A DNA stretch of 41,127 nucleotides from Magnetococcales bacterium. GTDB taxonomy: Bacteria > Pseudomonadota > Magnetococcia > Magnetococcales > Magnetaquicoccaceae. The stretch spans positions 40,001 to 81,127 of the forward strand of contig JADGBT010000015.1 in assembly GCA_015231375.1 (NCBI GenBank), in the 5' to 3' direction. Shown one piece after another: positions 24,213 to 34,900 of this stretch (positions are counted from its first letter, which is position 1; every line of letters starts with the position of its first letter). Below the pieces are notes generated by a model that was given only the letters and a program-made list of their open reading frames with translations, did not search any database and was not told the DNA's origin. The position numbers and the translations under genes were made by a program.

Positions 24213-24256
24213 ACGAAAAATCTACAACAAGGCATTTACAAGTTTAAAGGAGTCCC

Positions 24257-24754
24257 ATGATGTCATCTGATTTGCTCAAGCATGCTGCCGAAATCATCGA
24301 GGCATACGTATCCAATAATGAGGTCCAGGCTCGTGAATTATCCTCGCTGCTCACGCAGGTCTTTGAGACCTTGACCGTGCTGTCGTCGGGAGCAACCGTG
24401 GCCACGGTGCGCGAGGCTGCGGCAACTGTGGAAACAGAGGAAGAACAACCCCCGGTCCCCACCACGGGCACCGAAAAAAAGAAAGCCGTGCCGTTTGTTG
24501 CCATCGATCAAGCCGTCACCGAAGACGCGGTGATCTGTCTGATCTGCGGCAAAGCTTGCAAAGCGCTCAAAGGTCATCTGACCCGGTCGCACAAAATCGA
24601 TTTCGACGAATATCGTGGCATGTTCGATCTGGACAAAAGCTTTCCCATGGTGGCCCCGTCCTACTCGGACAAGCGGCGCGCCCTGGCCATCGAAGCCGGT
24701 CTGGGAGACAAGCTGCGGGATTCACGTCGCAAGGGGACCAACGACGCCGAGTGA
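24257..24754 (+). CDS. MucR/Ros-family zinc-finger transcriptional regulator
   Basis: Protein of 165 aa. An N-terminal oligomerisation region (MMSSDLLKHAAEIIEAYVSNN) and a variable Glu/Pro/Lys-rich linker lead to the prokaryotic C2H2 finger CLICGKACKALKGHLTRSH (about residues 96-114) and the conserved YRGMFDLDKSFPMVAPSYS. MucR/Ros proteins bind AT-rich DNA and act as H-NS-like gene silencers, often of polysaccharide, motility and virulence genes, and often repress themselves. The AT-rich promoter just upstream fits autoregulation, which I infer. The linker between the N-terminal part and the finger (about 45 aa) is long for the family. ATG 24257 has AAAGGAG upstream; a second ATG follows immediately at codon 2. 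Confidence 0.92.
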   Translation: MMSSDLLKHAAEIIEAYVSNNEVQARELSSLLTQVFETLTVLSSGATVATVREAAATVETEEEQPPVPTTGTEKKKAVPFVAIDQAVTEDAVICLICGKACKALKGHLTRSHKIDFDEYRGMFDLDKSFPMVAPSYSDKRRALAIEAGLGDKLRDSRRKGTNDAE

Positions 24755-24801
24755 TCGGGTTGGCGAGGGGGAGTGGTGGTTGATTCCAAGGGGGGGGATC
24801 G

Positions 24802-24817
24802 GGGCGCAAGCCCTTTT
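24802..24817 (+). terminator. Small GNRA-loop hairpin with T-run after the MucR gene
   Basis: GGGC-GCAA-GCCC (24802-24813) followed by TTTT (24814-24817), about 48 nt after the stop and touching the uvrA stop on the other strand. The stem is short, so the terminator call is tentative. Confidence 0.4.
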
Positions 24818-27681
24818 CATACATGCAGCGCCTCCAAAATGGGCTGGAGGAAACGACCGGTCCACGAGCGTTCCTGAAGCGCGCATTGTTCCGGCGTGCC
24901 TTCCATCACCACATCCCCTCCCTGGCTCCCCCCTTCCGGACCCAGGTCGATGATCCAGTCCGCTGTTTTGATCACATCCAGATTGTGTTCGATCACCACC
25001 ACGGTGTTGCCCGCCTCCACCAACTGCCCCAGCACCTCCAGCAGCTTGCGGATGTCGTCGAAGTGCAGTCCGGTGGTGGGTTCATCCAGAATGTAGAGGG
25101 TGCGCCCCGTGGCCCGTTTGGCCAACTCCCGGGCGATCTTCACCCGTTGCGCCTCTCCCCCTGACAGGGTTGTGGCCGCCTGTCCCAGCCGCACATAGCC
25201 CAATCCCACCGACTTCAGGGTCTTCAGGCGGGTGTTCAAGGCGGGAATGGCCTGAAACATCTCTCCGGCCTCGTCCACGGTCAGATCGAGAATCTGGGCG
25301 ATGTTCTTGCCCTGATACTGAATCTCCAGGGTCTCCCGGTTGTAGCGTCTGCCCCGGCAGACATCGCACTGCACGAAGATGTCGGGCAGAAAATGCATCT
25401 CGATCTTGATCAACCCATCCCCGGAACAGGCCTGACACCGCCCCCCCTTCACGTTGAAGCTGAACCGACCCGCCTGATATCCCCGTCCCCTGGCTTCGGG
25501 CACACTGGCCATCAACTCCCGCAACGGCGTGAACAAACCGGTATAGGTGGCGGGATTGGAGCGGGGGGTGCGGCCAATGGGGGACTGGTCGATGTGAATC
25601 ACCTTGTCGAGCCACTCTAAGCCGGTGATCTCCTCGAACACCCCGCCGGGCAGATGGCCCTGTCCCAGGCGTGCGGTCAGGGCCGGCAGCAGGGTATCCA
25701 GGATCAGACTGGACTTGCCCGAACCCGACACCCCGGTGACGCAGACCAACAGCCCCAACGGAATCGAGGCCGACACCTGTTGCAGATTGTTGGTGGTGAC
25801 GCCATGCAGACGGATCTGCCGTTCCGGATCCGGCGCCCGCCGCCGTGACGGCATGGGAATCGACAAAAATCCCCCCAGATACCGCCCGGTCAACGAGGCG
25901 GGATCGGCGATGATCTGCGCCGGAGTCCCCTCGGAGACCACCCGGCCTCCGTGTTCCCCGGCCCCCGGTCCCATGTCCACCACGTGATCGGCGCGCCGGA
26001 TCGCCTCTTCGTCGTGTTCCACCATGACCACGGTATTGCCCAGATCCCGCAGCCGGAACAAGGCGTCCAGCAGTCGTTGATTGTCCCGCTGATGCAGTCC
26101 GATGCTCGGTTCGTCCAGGATGTACAACACCCCGGTCAACCCGGAGCCGATCTGATTGGCCAGCCGGATGCGCTGCCCCTCCCCCCCGGACAAGGTGGCG
26201 GCAGAGCGGTCCAGGGTCAGATAGTCCAGCCCCAGGGCGCGCAGAAACTGCAAGCGTTCCAGCAACTCCTTGAGGATGCGATCGGCGATGGCCCGTTCCA
26301 TGGGGGTGAGAGGCAGGGTGTCGAGGCGTTCGGCGGCCCGATCCAAAGACAAGGCGGACAACTCGGCGATGTTGTGCCCATCGATCAGGATGTGCAACGC
26401 CTCCTTGCGCAACCGCTTGCCGTGACAGACGGGACAAGGCGCGGAAGAACGGAACGGATGCAGCTCCTCCCGCACCTCGTCGGATTCGGTTTCCAGAAAA
26501 CGCCGTTCGAGATTCTTCAAGATCCCTTCCCAGGGACGGGAGGTGGTGAAGGATCCCCGGGGTCCGCGAAACCGGAACACGATCTTCTCGCTGCCCGAAC
26601 CGTTGAGCAGAATGGCGCGGATGGTCTCGGGAATCTCCTTCCAGGGCAGATGGATGTCAAAACCGTAATGGGCGCTCAAGGTCTGGAGGGACTCGCGCGC
26701 CATGTGGGCGGTGGGTTTGTTCCAAGGCGCGACGGCGCCGTCATGGATGGAACGGTCAGGATCCGGAATCACCCGTTCGGGATCGAAAAAGGGCTTGTTG
26801 CCCAGGCCGTCACACTCCGGACAGGCCCCGTGGGGACTGTTGAACGAAAACATGCGCGGCTCGATCTCCGGATAGGAGATGCCGCAGGTGGGACAGGCAT
26901 GCCGCTCGCTGAAGATCATTTCGTGGACCGGTTCGTCCAGCACCTTCACCTTGGCCACCCCTCCGGCCTGATGTTTGAGTCCCAACGCCTCCATCACCCC
27001 CAAAGCCGTGGCCAGGGAGTCGGCCAGCCGGGTCTCCAGCCCCGGCTTGATGATGATCCGGTCCACCAGGGCGTCGATGGTGTGTTTCACCATTTTGTTC
27101 AAGACCGGCAGTTGATCCAGATCATAGATCTCCCCATCGATGACCACCCGGGTGAATCCCTGACGGGCCAGGGCGGCCAATTCCTTCTTGTACTCCCCCT
27201 TGCGGTCGTGGACCACGGGAGCCAGCAGCAGCAGACGGGTCTTTTCCGGCAGGGCCATGAGGGTATCCACCATCTGGCTGACGCTCTGGCTTTGGATCGG
27301 CTGACCGCAGCCATGACAGTGGGGCCGACCGACCCGGGCGAACAGCAGACGCAGATAGTCGTGAATCTCGGTCACGGTGCCCACGGTGGAGCGGGGATTC
27401 TTGCTGGTGCCTTTCTGCTCGATGGAGATGGAGGGAGAAAGCCCCTCGATGGCATCCACATCCGGCTTGCCCTGGAGGCTCAGAAACTGCCGGGCGTAGG
27501 CGGACAGGGACTCCACATACCGACGCTGCCCTTCGGCGGAGAGGGTATCGAAGGCCAAAGAGGATTTCCCGGACCCCGACACCCCGGTGATCACCGTGAG
27601 CCGATGGCGCGGCAACGCGAGATTAACGTTTTTCAGATTGTGTTCGCGGGCGCCGCGAATGATGATGTGGGTATCGGACAT
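24817..27681 (-). CDS. uvrA: Excinuclease ABC subunit A
   Basis: Damage-recognition ATPase of nucleotide excision repair (954 aa, standard length). Two ABC modules are present: Walker [19 protein letters not shown] near residue 30 and [15 protein letters not shown] in the second half, each with an LSGGE signature. The zinc modules are [18 protein letters not shown] with CPECDGLG, and CQACSGDG with [11 protein letters not shown] start at ATG 27681, with AAAGG 9 nt upstream; a GTG directly before it (27684) is the alternative. Only 32 bp separate it from the divergent dehydrogenase gene, and I see no LexA box in that gap. Confidence 0.98.
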   Translation of the reverse strand: MSDTHIIIRGAREHNLKNVNLALPRHRLTVITGVSGSGKSSLAFDTLSAEGQRRYVESLSAYARQFLSLQGKPDVDAIEGLSPSISIEQKGTSKNPRSTVGTVTEIHDYLRLLFARVGRPHCHGCGQPIQSQSVSQMVDTLMALPEKTRLLLLAPVVHDRKGEYKKELAALARQGFTRVVIDGEIYDLDQLPVLNKMVKHTIDALVDRIIIKPGLETRLADSLATALGVMEALGLKHQAGGVAKVKVLDEPVHEMIFSERHACPTCGISYPEIEPRMFSFNSPHGACPECDGLGNKPFFDPERVIPDPDRSIHDGAVAPWNKPTAHMARESLQTLSAHYGFDIHLPWKEIPETIRAILLNGSGSEKIVFRFRGPRGSFTTSRPWEGILKNLERRFLETESDEVREELHPFRSSAPCPVCHGKRLRKEALHILIDGHNIAELSALSLDRAAERLDTLPLTPMERAIADRILKELLERLQFLRALGLDYLTLDRSAATLSGGEGQRIRLANQIGSGLTGVLYILDEPSIGLHQRDNQRLLDALFRLRDLGNTVVMVEHDEEAIRRADHVVDMGPGAGEHGGRVVSEGTPAQIIADPASLTGRYLGGFLSIPMPSRRRAPDPERQIRLHGVTTNNLQQVSASIPLGLLVCVTGVSGSGKSSLILDTLLPALTARLGQGHLPGGVFEEITGLEWLDKVIHIDQSPIGRTPRSNPATYTGLFTPLRELMASVPEARGRGYQAGRFSFNVKGGRCQACSGDGLIKIEMHFLPDIFVQCDVCRGRRYNRETLEIQYQGKNIAQILDLTVDEAGEMFQAIPALNTRLKTLKSVGLGYVRLGQAATTLSGGEAQRVKIARELAKRATGRTLYILDEPTTGLHFDDIRKLLEVLGQLVEAGNTVVVIEHNLDVIKTADWIIDLGPEGGSQGGDVVMEGTPEQCALQERSWTGRFLQPILEALHV

Positions 27682-27713
27682 CACAAAGCACCTTTCGGGA
27701 GAGGGTCAAGCCA

Positions 27714-28370
27714 ATGGATCACCATAACATGCCCCATTACATGGCGGAACTGGTTTTGGAAGACAGGGAGACTCTGGTGGTGGGGGGAGGCCGGGTGGCG
27801 CGGCGCAAGATCGAAGGATTGCTGGCCAGCGGGGCGCGGGTGACGGTGGTGGCTCCGGCCCTGGATCCGGTTGTGAGCGAATGGGTACTCGCAGGAAGAA
27901 TCACCCACTGGTCGTCTCTGTTCGCAGAATCGATGCTGGATCAACCGCCCAGACCATGGCTGGTGTTCGCGGCCACGGATTCGGCGGAGCGCAACCGGGA
28001 AGTGGCCCGGCTGTGCGCCCAACGGGGGATGTGGTGCAATTCGGCGGACGATCCGGGCAGCAGCGGATTGCTGGTGCCAGCGGTGGTGCGTCGGGGGGAG
28101 GTGGTGGTGGCGGTGGGCAGCGGGGGGCGCAGTCCGGCTTTGTCCCGGGTCTTGAAAGAACGCATCGACGCCTGGCTGGAACCCGGCTGGGGGGAGCTGG
28201 CCACGGTATTCGGTCGCTGGCGTCCCCGGGTGGTGGAACGCATTCCCGACGCCGTGGCGCGACAGGAATTCTGGCGCGCCACGGCCCAGGAGGCGGCGCA
28301 ACCCGAAACCGAAGCCCTGTCCGGTGACGCGGAATCCTGGTTGAGCAGGCGTCTGGCGCGACTGCCATGA
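27714..28370 (+). CDS. Precorrin-2 dehydrogenase/ferrochelatase-like protein (Met8p/CysG N-terminal type)
   Basis: NAD-dependent enzyme of siroheme synthesis, oxidising precorrin-2 to sirohydrochlorin and possibly inserting iron (218 aa). It has a Rossmann start (ETLVVGGGRVARRKIEGLL, about residues 19-37), VTVVAP, VFAATDS near 84-90, WCNSADDP and the GSGGRSPALSRVLKERI segment typical of the CysG N-terminal domain. The methyltransferase half of full CysG is absent. The ATG at 27714 follows GGGAGAGGG. Siroheme would serve sulfite or nitrite reductase, or heme d1 pathways; none of these is encoded here. Confidence 0.93.
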   Translation: MDHHNMPHYMAELVLEDRETLVVGGGRVARRKIEGLLASGARVTVVAPALDPVVSEWVLAGRITHWSSLFAESMLDQPPRPWLVFAATDSAERNREVARLCAQRGMWCNSADDPGSSGLLVPAVVRRGEVVVAVGSGGRSPALSRVLKERIDAWLEPGWGELATVFGRWRPRVVERIPDAVARQEFWRATAQEAAQPETEALSGDAESWLSRRLARLP

Positions 28371-28519
28371 GGCGCGGGCACTTTTTTTGAGGCGGGATGC
28401 ATTTTTCTCTCAAGCGGAAACGGCGTCTGCTCGATAAATTGATCAGGGAATATTTTCACTGACCGCAAACGGTCCCCGGGAGGGCCATCCCTTGAAGCCC
28501 GCCCACGCCAAGGAGGCGA

Positions 28520-29320
28520 ATGACAGCGATGATGAGCGATCCGTGCCGTGACGAAATCCTGGATGGCATTCTGGCCCGTTTGCAGGGGCTGTGGGCCTCG
28601 CCGATCCCGATGGAGCGCTTCGAGTTTGAATTGAAGCGGCTGGAACGGGTCATCGGAGAGCATCGCCGCCAGGAACCGGTCCGCTCCTTTTATCTGCTCG
28701 GCCTGATCGCCACGCTGCAAGAAAAGGCCGATCTGATGCGCAGCTGTTTCAAGAACGCCCTGTGGCACAGCCACAACGATCCGGATGTGCGGCACGGATA
28801 CGGCGCCTGTCTGGCGCGACTGGGACAATTCTTCGAGGCGCGGGAACAGTACCGGATCTTGTACGAGGACAATCCCGGCGATCTGGATCTGTTGGCCGAG
28901 TTGATCGTCACCACCCTGGCCACGGGACGCATTCAAGAAGGGGTGCGCTGGATGGGAGAGTGGAGCCGCATCAATCCGGCCCGTCCCATCGAAGAGGCGG
29001 ACTCCATCGCCAAGAACGGCGCCCTGCTGGAACGCTTCGGGGTGTCGGACGACGATCTGGAACGGCTGCAACGGCTGGCGCTGGGCATCCTGGAACGGGA
29101 ACGCAAGGATGTGAAGACCATCAATTTCACCGGCATTCCGCCGGACGACCCCTGCTGGATCCAGGCCGATGTGGTGGTGGACGACACCGAAGAGGGTGTC
29201 GCGGTGTTGAATCACAAACTGGCTGACGTGTGCAAAATCGCCGCGCCTCCGCGTCTGGCGGAGCTGGTGGTGTTCAACTACAGCAGCGGCGATACCAAAT
29301 CATACACCGGCGCCTCCTGA
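28520..29320 (+). CDS. Helical-repeat (TPR-like) protein of unknown function
   Basis: I do not recognise a named family. The 266-aa protein has TPR-like helical pairs in its first two thirds (for example VRSFYLLGLIATLQEKADLM, VRHGYGACLARLGQFFEA and LLAELIVTTLATGRIQEGVR), suggesting a protein-interaction scaffold. The last 80 residues (KTINFTGIPPDDPCWIQADV, then an acidic stretch) look like a separate small domain. No signal peptide is visible. AAGGAGG at 28510-28516 is only 3 nt before ATG 28520 and 12 nt before ATG 28529, so the start is uncertain. Its 3' end faces the sensor kinase across a double hairpin. Confidence 0.75.
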   Translation: MTAMMSDPCRDEILDGILARLQGLWASPIPMERFEFELKRLERVIGEHRRQEPVRSFYLLGLIATLQEKADLMRSCFKNALWHSHNDPDVRHGYGACLARLGQFFEAREQYRILYEDNPGDLDLLAELIVTTLATGRIQEGVRWMGEWSRINPARPIEEADSIAKNGALLERFGVSDDDLERLQRLALGILERERKDVKTINFTGIPPDDPCWIQADVVVDDTEEGVAVLNHKLADVCKIAAPPRLAELVVFNYSSGDTKSYTGAS

Positions 29321-29359
29321 CGCCACGGATGGTCACACGTTCCTTTTTCAATGGCGGGT

Positions 29360-29410
29360 CCAGGGAGGTCACCTCCCTGGCGGGATCCAAGGGCTTTGCC
29401 CTTGGGATCC
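29360..29410. repeat. REP-like pair of palindromes between converging genes
   Basis: Two adjacent palindromes: CCAGGGAGGT-C-ACCTCCCTGG (29360-29380), and GGATCCAAGGGC-TTT-GCCCTTGGGATCC (29383-29410) with one bulged G. This double-hairpin layout resembles dispersed REP-type elements (GGTCCAGGG...CCCTGG plus CCAAGGGC...GCCCTTGG) that I remember from several proteobacterial genomes. Its position in the 141-bp gap between two converging genes suits a bidirectional terminator. Confidence 0.65.
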
Positions 29411-29461
29411 GCACAGATCAAAATCACCCATAAAACCCAATCAAGCAACACCCCGCCCCGC

Positions 29462-31999
29462 CTACCGGGCGATCGTGAAGTGGAACGTACTCCCCCTGCC
29501 CACCTCGGACTCCACCCAGATCTCCCCCCCGTGACGCTCGGCGATCCGTTTGCAGATGGCCAGCCCGATGCCGGTACCCGGATGGGTGCTTCGGGTGTGC
29601 AACCTTTGGAAAATGATGAAAATTCGCTCCCGGTGGCGATCCTCGATGCCGATGCCATTATCCCGCACCGAAAAATGCCAGAACGCCTCCCGCGCTTCCA
29701 CCCCGATATGCACCTGCGGCGTCTCCTCGCCCCGGAACTTGATGGCATTGGCGATCAGATTCTGGAACATGCGCACCAATTGAAACGAATCCCCCGACAG
29801 TTCGGGCAGAGGCTCGCGGGTGATGAGCGCGCCGGACTGGGTGATGGTCGTGGCCAGATTGCGCAACACCTGATCCACCACCCGCTCCATCGAAAGCGAC
29901 GCCAGGGGGGAGCCGTGGGTGTTGACCCGGGCGAAACTCAACAGGGCCTCGATCAACTCCTGCATGTGACGGGTGCCATCGACCATGTAATCGATGAACT
30001 GATCGGCTTTTTCGTCCAACTGGCCCCGATAGCGCCGGGACAGCAGTTGCGCGAAACCGCTCACCTGCCGCAACGGCTCTTGCAGATCGTGGGAGGCCAC
30101 ATGCGCGAACTGCTGCAAATCCCGGTTGGACCGCTCCAACTCCAAGGTGCGCTCGTCCACCCGTTTTTCCAAAAACACGTTGAGCAGCCGCAACTCCTCT
30201 TCCATGCGCTTGCGCTCGGTGATCTCCGTGGCGATGGCGCACACCGACGCGATCAGACCCTGGGAGTCGATCAACGGGAATTTCACCACGATATGGGTGC
30301 GCACCCCATCGGGATGGATCCAGTTCTCCTCCACCTCGCACGGCCCCTCCCCCATGGCTTGGGCATCGCTGGCGCGAAAACAAGACGCCATGGACTCCGG
30401 AAACAGTTCCACATCCATCCGCCCCAGACAATCGGCCTCCCGCACCCCGAACAGCTCTTCAAAACGCCGGTTGATCAGCAGATACCGACCCTGCGGATCC
30501 TTGAGGGTGATCACCGTGCGCGAGTGGTCCAGAATCCCCTGCAACCGGCTCTGACTGGCGGTGAGGGTGGCCATGGCCCAACGCAACGCCTGCTCGGCGT
30601 GATGGCGTTCGGTCACATCCCGGAAGATCCCCTGGATTACCCGCCGTCCTCCCAAATGGATCACCCCGGCATTGATCTCCACCGGAATCCGCTCCCCGCG
30701 CCGGTTCACCACCTGGACATTGGCGACAAAACCGCCGCCGCTTTCCACTTGGCTGCGAAAGGTCTCCAGATAACGCGCCCGATCCTCGGGAGGATGCAGA
30801 CGGCTTTGATGCATGCCGATGATCTCGGCCACAGGCATTTTCAACAAGGTTTCCGCCTGCCGGTTGGCATCGATGATCAGACCGGTGTCCGCGTCGGCCA
30901 CCATGATCGCATCCCGGGCCGACTCCATCAGCAGACGGAACTTCTCTTCGGAACGGATGAGCCGTTCGGAGGCGCGACGGGCCTCGGTCACATCCCGCGC
31001 CAACAGCAGATACCCCGCCGGATGGCGTTCCCGGTCCAACACCTGCGACACGCGCACTTCCAGAAACCGTCCCCCACGGGCCTGCGGATCATGGGACTCG
31101 AACTGCTCGTGACCCAGCCTGCCCACCCGCTTCAAACCGGCCTCCAGTTGTTCCCGGCTCACCCCCAGACGCTCGTGCAGATCCCACACCCGCTGACCCA
31201 CCACCTCCGCGCCCCGCAGATGCAACAGACGCTCCGCCGCCGGATTGAAAATCCGCACCACCAAGGCGGGGTCCGTGGCCACGATCGCCAACTCCGTGGT
31301 CGTGCGCACCAGATTCTCCAGCATGATGGCCTGTTCCAGGAACGCGTCCTGGCTGTGTCGCCGGGCCTGCTCCGAAACGCGCAGACGACCGCTCAACCCC
31401 CACGCCAACCAACTCCCGAAACCGATCCCCCCCAGAAGCAGAGCCAATCCCACCCAGACCATCCACCGACTCTGCCGCGCGGCCTGCTGGCGCAGCTCCA
31501 TCGCCTTGTCGTCGGCAAACCGCAGAATCGTGTCGCTGGCCTCGGTGATGCGCTGGAATCGAACCGCGCCTTCCACCCGCATCAACTCCAACGCCGCCGA
31601 CATCCCCCGCTCCCGCCGGACCGTCAACAGGCCATGACACCACGCGGTCCAGCCCGCCAACGCCTCTCCCAAGACGCGCACCTGCGCCGCCTCCCCCAGA
31701 TACCGCTCCTGCACCTGTGACAACGCCTCCCGCGACTGCTGCTCCAACCCTTCAAGGCGCGTGGCGAGCCGATCCCATTCCGCCTGCTCCGGCACCCCAT
31801 CCATCACCCCCCAGTGCATGAGCAACGCATGCTCCCGGATGCGCAACACCGCATGGGATACCGTGAACGGATGACGATAAAGCACGTCCGTCAACCCCGG
31901 CAGCCCCGGCATGTGATCAAAAACCAACAGACCGACCCCGATCACCACCAACACCAATCCCAACACTCCCGCGCCAATATGTCTGGGGTCCATTTTCAT
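29462..31999 (-). CDS. Membrane sensor histidine kinase with three PAS domains
   Basis: Protein of 845 aa. TM1 (about 8-28), an all-helical periplasmic domain (about 40-175), TM2 (about 179-203), then three successive PAS domains (about 225-345, 350-470, 480-605; each closes with a DVTE/EITERK-type end). A coiled coil leads to a phytochrome-kinase-type HisKA with H637 (VASHDLQEPLRQVSGF), and HATPase motifs NLIANAIKF, VRDNGIGIE and GTGIGLAICK follow. It lacks a receiver, so it probably phosphorylates a separate regulator, or the receiver/HPt of the kinase encoded just before it. Its ATG overlaps that gene's stop (ATGA). It is the last gene of a three-gene operon. Confidence 0.92.
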   Translation of the reverse strand: MKMDPRHIGAGVLGLVLVVIGVGLLVFDHMPGLPGLTDVLYRHPFTVSHAVLRIREHALLMHWGVMDGVPEQAEWDRLATRLEGLEQQSREALSQVQERYLGEAAQVRVLGEALAGWTAWCHGLLTVRRERGMSAALELMRVEGAVRFQRITEASDTILRFADDKAMELRQQAARQSRWMVWVGLALLLGGIGFGSWLAWGLSGRLRVSEQARRHSQDAFLEQAIMLENLVRTTTELAIVATDPALVVRIFNPAAERLLHLRGAEVVGQRVWDLHERLGVSREQLEAGLKRVGRLGHEQFESHDPQARGGRFLEVRVSQVLDRERHPAGYLLLARDVTEARRASERLIRSEEKFRLLMESARDAIMVADADTGLIIDANRQAETLLKMPVAEIIGMHQSRLHPPEDRARYLETFRSQVESGGGFVANVQVVNRRGERIPVEINAGVIHLGGRRVIQGIFRDVTERHHAEQALRWAMATLTASQSRLQGILDHSRTVITLKDPQGRYLLINRRFEELFGVREADCLGRMDVELFPESMASCFRASDAQAMGEGPCEVEENWIHPDGVRTHIVVKFPLIDSQGLIASVCAIATEITERKRMEEELRLLNVFLEKRVDERTLELERSNRDLQQFAHVASHDLQEPLRQVSGFAQLLSRRYRGQLDEKADQFIDYMVDGTRHMQELIEALLSFARVNTHGSPLASLSMERVVDQVLRNLATTITQSGALITREPLPELSGDSFQLVRMFQNLIANAIKFRGEETPQVHIGVEAREAFWHFSVRDNGIGIEDRHRERIFIIFQRLHTRSTHPGTGIGLAICKRIAERHGGEIWVESEVGRGSTFHFTIAR

Positions 32000-34900
32000 G
32001 CCGTTTCACACTCTCTCCCCGATCCCGTCGCGCCGAGCCGTCCGGCCAGATCCTCCACTTCCCTGATCGCCCCTGCAAAATCATACCGGTCCACGCACGC
32101 CTCGATGGCTCGCACCGCCTCCCGGCCCCCCCCGCTCTCGACAGGCAGCACACTGGCCAGCCCCTTCAGACAACGCTCCGCGTCCAGATCGTTGCGACCC
32201 AACCGCTCCCGCAACGCCTCGATCCACTCCAGAACCGTCCCCTCCGGCCCATGCGCTCCGGATGACCCCACGGGACCGCTGGCCACCTCCTCTCCAATCG
32301 CAGGCAAAACCGCCACCGCCCGGCACAACCGCGCACAAGCCGCCTCGAAACGCGCCAGCGCCTCATCCGAGGGAGTCTCTCCGGCCTTCACCGTCTCTTC
32401 CAGTTCACCAGCCAGCCCCCGAATCCCATGCGCCCCCAGATTGCCGGCCATGCCCTTGATCCCGTGCAGCAACGCTCCGGCCTCCACCAGCCCGGCCGGA
32501 CCGGATCCGGCCAACAAGGCGCGCAACCGGGCCGCGTCATCCCCGTGATCCCGGCAAAACGACTCCAGAAAACGACGCAACATCACACGCCTGCCCCCCA
32601 GACGCTCCAGGGCATCCTCCAGATCCACCCCCTCCACCCCCTCGGGAAACGGATCGGCCTCGACCGCCCCCGCCGATCCATCCGCTGCCCGATCCGCCGC
32701 CGCCGATCCATCCACGGCCCGATCCGTCGCCACCTCCGCCGATCCATCCGGGCGGGACTCCGCTTCCGACGGCTCCGCCACGCCAACCGCGCCGGACCGG
32801 GCAGGAAACCACTTCGACAACACCGCCGCCAACGCCCGACGTTCGATGGGCTTGGAGAGATAATCGTTCATGCCCGCCTCCAGGCAGCGATCCCGGTCGC
32901 CGGGCATGGCCTGGGCGGTCATGGCCACGATCGGCAGGGTAGCGGCCCGACCCGTCAGCGCACGGATGCGACGGGTGGCGGTCAACCCGTCCATCACCGG
33001 CATCTGCAAATCCATCAACACCCCGTCGAAATCCTCCCGCGCCACCCGCGCCACCGCTTCGGCCCCGTTGCCGGCGATCTCCACCGTCAGACCGAAATCG
33101 GCCAGAATCTCCCGGGCCACCATCTGGTTGAGCGGATTGTCCTCCACCAGCAGCAGACGGACTCCGACATGACGGCGTTCGGTGGCAATCCGCTCCCGGC
33201 TGCTGTCAGCACGCGCCGCCGCGCCTCCAAGCAGCGCGACCCGCAAAGTCTGCGGCAGAATCGGCCTGTCCAGCCAGACATCCACCCCGCCCGACGGCCG
33301 CTCCTCCTCCGGATCCAAAGGCACGGGAGCCAAAATCCGCACCCCCGGAACACGACCGCGCAACGCCCCGATCAACCAGACCCGCTCCTCCCGCTCCACA
33401 TCCAGAATCACCCACGCGCACGGCTCGGCCCCGAACGATGCCAAAGCCGTCTGCGACGCGGCGAACACCCGTACCGTCAGGCCCAGCTCCATGCCCATAC
33501 GCGCCAGAAACCGTCTGGGAGCGGAACGGGAGGCGAGAATCATCACCCCCTCTCCGATCAACGCGTCCCGCTTGCGGCTCCGCCCCACCGCCGTCGCCGA
33601 ATCGCGGGCCAACGTCAATTCGCAGATGAACTCGCTGCCCACTCCCGGCGCGCTCACCACCCGGATGCCACCGTCCATCCGCTCCACCAGCCGTTTGCTG
33701 ATCGCCAACCCCAGTCCGGTCCCGCCGTATTGACGGGTGATGGAACCATCGGCCTGGGAAAACGGATGAAACAGACGGGCACACTGCTCCTGGGTCATGC
33801 CGATGCCGGTATCCCGCACCGAAAAACGCATCCGCACCGACGCGCGCTCCTCCCGCACCACCGACACCCCTAAAATCACCTCGCCCCCCCGCTCGGTGAA
33901 CTTGACCGCGTTGCCCAACAGGTTGATCAGAATCTGCGCCAGCCGCAACGGATCTCCCCGCAATCCCTCCGGAAAGTCAATCGGACGATCCACCCACCAC
34001 TCCAGCCGTTTTTCCATCGCGGCCACGTTGATCAGGTCGATCACCCGTTGCAGCACCTCGTCCAGCGACACCGGCACGACCTCCAGCGTCAACCCGCCCG
34101 CCTCGATCCGGGAGTAGTCGAGAATATCGTTGATGATCCCCAACAACTGCCGGGAAGCCCCCTCCATCCGGACCAGATAATCCCGCTGTCTGGCATCCAG
34201 CGCGGTCTGACGCACCAGATCCCCCAGTCCGATGATGGCGTTCAAGGGGGTACGGATCTCATGGCTCATGCGCGCCAGAAACTCTCCTTTCACCCGATCC
34301 CGCTCCAACTGTTCGCTTTGCTGCCGGATCTGCTCGCGGGAACGGCGCAGATCCTCCACCATGACATTGAAACTCTCGGCCAGAAACGCGAATTCCCGTA
34401 CCCACCCCAGATCGACGCGCCGATCCAGCGCTCCGGCTCCCACATCCCGGACCGCTCCCGACAGCTTGACCAGCGGATCGAAGACAATCCGTTTCAAGGC
34501 GGCTTGCACCAGCACCAACACCAGCAAGGCGCTCACCAGCATCACCGCCGCCACGGCCAAACCCATGGGACGGGCTGTGGCCGCGAACTCCTCGGCCCGG
34601 GTCACCGCGAACAGACGCAATCCCTGGGGCAGCCGGATCCCCATCACCAACGCCTCCCCCCCGGACCACTCCACCCGCAACGGTTCCAGACCCGGCTCCT
34701 CCTCCTGCGAACCCGCCGCCAGCCGGGTCCAAAGCGCCGGAGAGAGCATCCCGAAAGGCAGCTCGGCCCAATCGGGCGCGAACACCACCTCGCCGGCCTC
34801 GTTGACGACCAACAAAAACCCTCCGGCGCCAATCCGGGTCGCATGGATCCGGTCACGCAGAAAATCGGGCCGCGTGGTGATGGCCACCCCGCCCCGCCAG

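Noticed and set aside
25951-27843. 630-codon open frame antisense to uvrA
   Set aside because: uvrA is unmistakable, and the antisense translation has no domain signature.
29351-31720. 789-codon open frame antisense to the triple-PAS kinase
   Set aside because: Composition is rich in His, Pro, Arg and Gln with no recognisable domain; the kinase on the minus strand explains the region.
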